Of a stretch of 13,950 bases of DNA, positions 13,737 to 13,950 are shown in pieces; the first letter of the stretch is position 1, and each line of letters opens with the position of its first letter. Origin of the DNA: Bacillota bacterium. GTDB lineage: Bacteria > Bacillota > Clostridia > Lachnospirales > Lachnospiraceae. The notes under the pieces were generated by a model. That model had not been told where the DNA came from. It made no database searches and worked only from the letters and a program-made list of their open reading frames with translations. A program made the position numbers and the translations under genes. The stretch spans positions 1-13,950 of the forward strand of contig JAFADH010000340.1 in NCBI GenBank assembly GCA_023424995.1, given 5' to 3'.

Positions 13737-13950
13737 TTACAATACTATATGTCCATCCTTCAGTATTAATATTTTATCCGCAGTATCAGCAATTTCCTTA
13801 TCATGTGTAACGATAATTACGCAATAGTTTTCTTTATGGGCCAAATTACAGAGAATTTCTATGATACGTCCGCTGTTTTCACTGTCAAGATTACCCGTTG
13901 GCTCATCGGCAAATATGATCTTAGGATTACTGGCCAAGGCTCTCGCTATT
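13737..13950 (-). CDS. ABC transporter ATP-binding protein, C-terminal part (runs off the right edge)
   Basis: Only the last 70 residues are present; the reading frame is open to the window edge, and the first visible residues read IARALASNPK, so the N-terminus lies outside. The Walker B segment with its catalytic glutamate (IIFADEPTG), the D-loop (NLDSE) and the switch histidine (VTHD) are all visible. These place it in the MacB/LolD/FtsE-like class of ATPases that pair with FtsX-type permeases. It closely resembles the ATPase at 2834-3511 (both have ADEPTGNLDSENS) but is a separate gene. It would hydrolyse ATP on the cytoplasmic face to drive a membrane partner. That partner is not in the window, because the gene is followed directly by terminators; it may lie upstream or be encoded elsewhere. 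The class is secure, the substrate unknown. Confidence 0.93.
   Translation of the reverse strand, partial: IARALASNPKIIFADEPTGNLDSENSGRIIEILCNLAHKENYCVIIVTHDKEIADTADKILILKDGHIVL

Overview
The window comes from a low-to-mid GC, spore-forming Firmicute, most likely a member of Clostridia close to Lachnospiraceae. The reasons are the sporulation genes yqfC and yqfD, the gene order yqfC-yqfD-phoH-HD-ybeY (in Bacillus subtilis yqfC-yqfD-phoH-yqfF-yqfG), a BofC-like protein, strong GGAGG-type ribosome binding sites, and gene termini that overlap or lie close together. Every supported gene is on the minus strand, so transcription runs from high to low coordinates.

From right to left: (1) 13950-13737 is the C-terminal end of an ABC ATPase. 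Its intrinsic terminator has been split by a 58-bp palindromic mini-element flanked by a perfect 8-bp duplication. (2) 13613-13260 holds a second terminator, a sigma-A-like promoter overlapping a sigma-E-like promoter, a dispersed palindromic repeat and a GC-rich hairpin. (3) 13256-8587 is the yqfC-yqfD-phoH-HD-ybeY operon, covering sporulation, RNA metabolism, membrane HD signalling and rRNA maturation. The HD protein is short and lacks some metal ligands of the PgpH type. The leader of ybeY contains a diverged duplication and a second copy of the palindromic repeat. (4) 8586-8276 is a gene-poor spacer with only doubtful small frames. (5) 8246-4414 carries a YerB/DUF3048 lipoprotein, a MurJ/SpoVB-type lipid flippase and a BofC-domain protein, all envelope or spore related. 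Between the last two lies a 132-bp segment bounded by 11-bp inverted repeats that contains a 55-bp near-identical piece of the window's own phoH gene, in antisense orientation relative to the local transcript. (6) 4247-294 is a compact module: operator-like direct repeats, a promoter, a small secreted protein, an ABC ATPase and an 847-residue FtsX-type permease, closed by a strong hairpin.

The most unusual observations are the phoH fragment cassette (a possible natural antisense RNA with paired ends), the mini-element inserted exactly at the stem/T-tract junction of a terminator, the tandem sigma-A/sigma-E promoters of the yqfC operon, and the secreted-protein/ABC module with its putative response-regulator sites. 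Homology calls are made from reading motifs and gene order; no database was searched.
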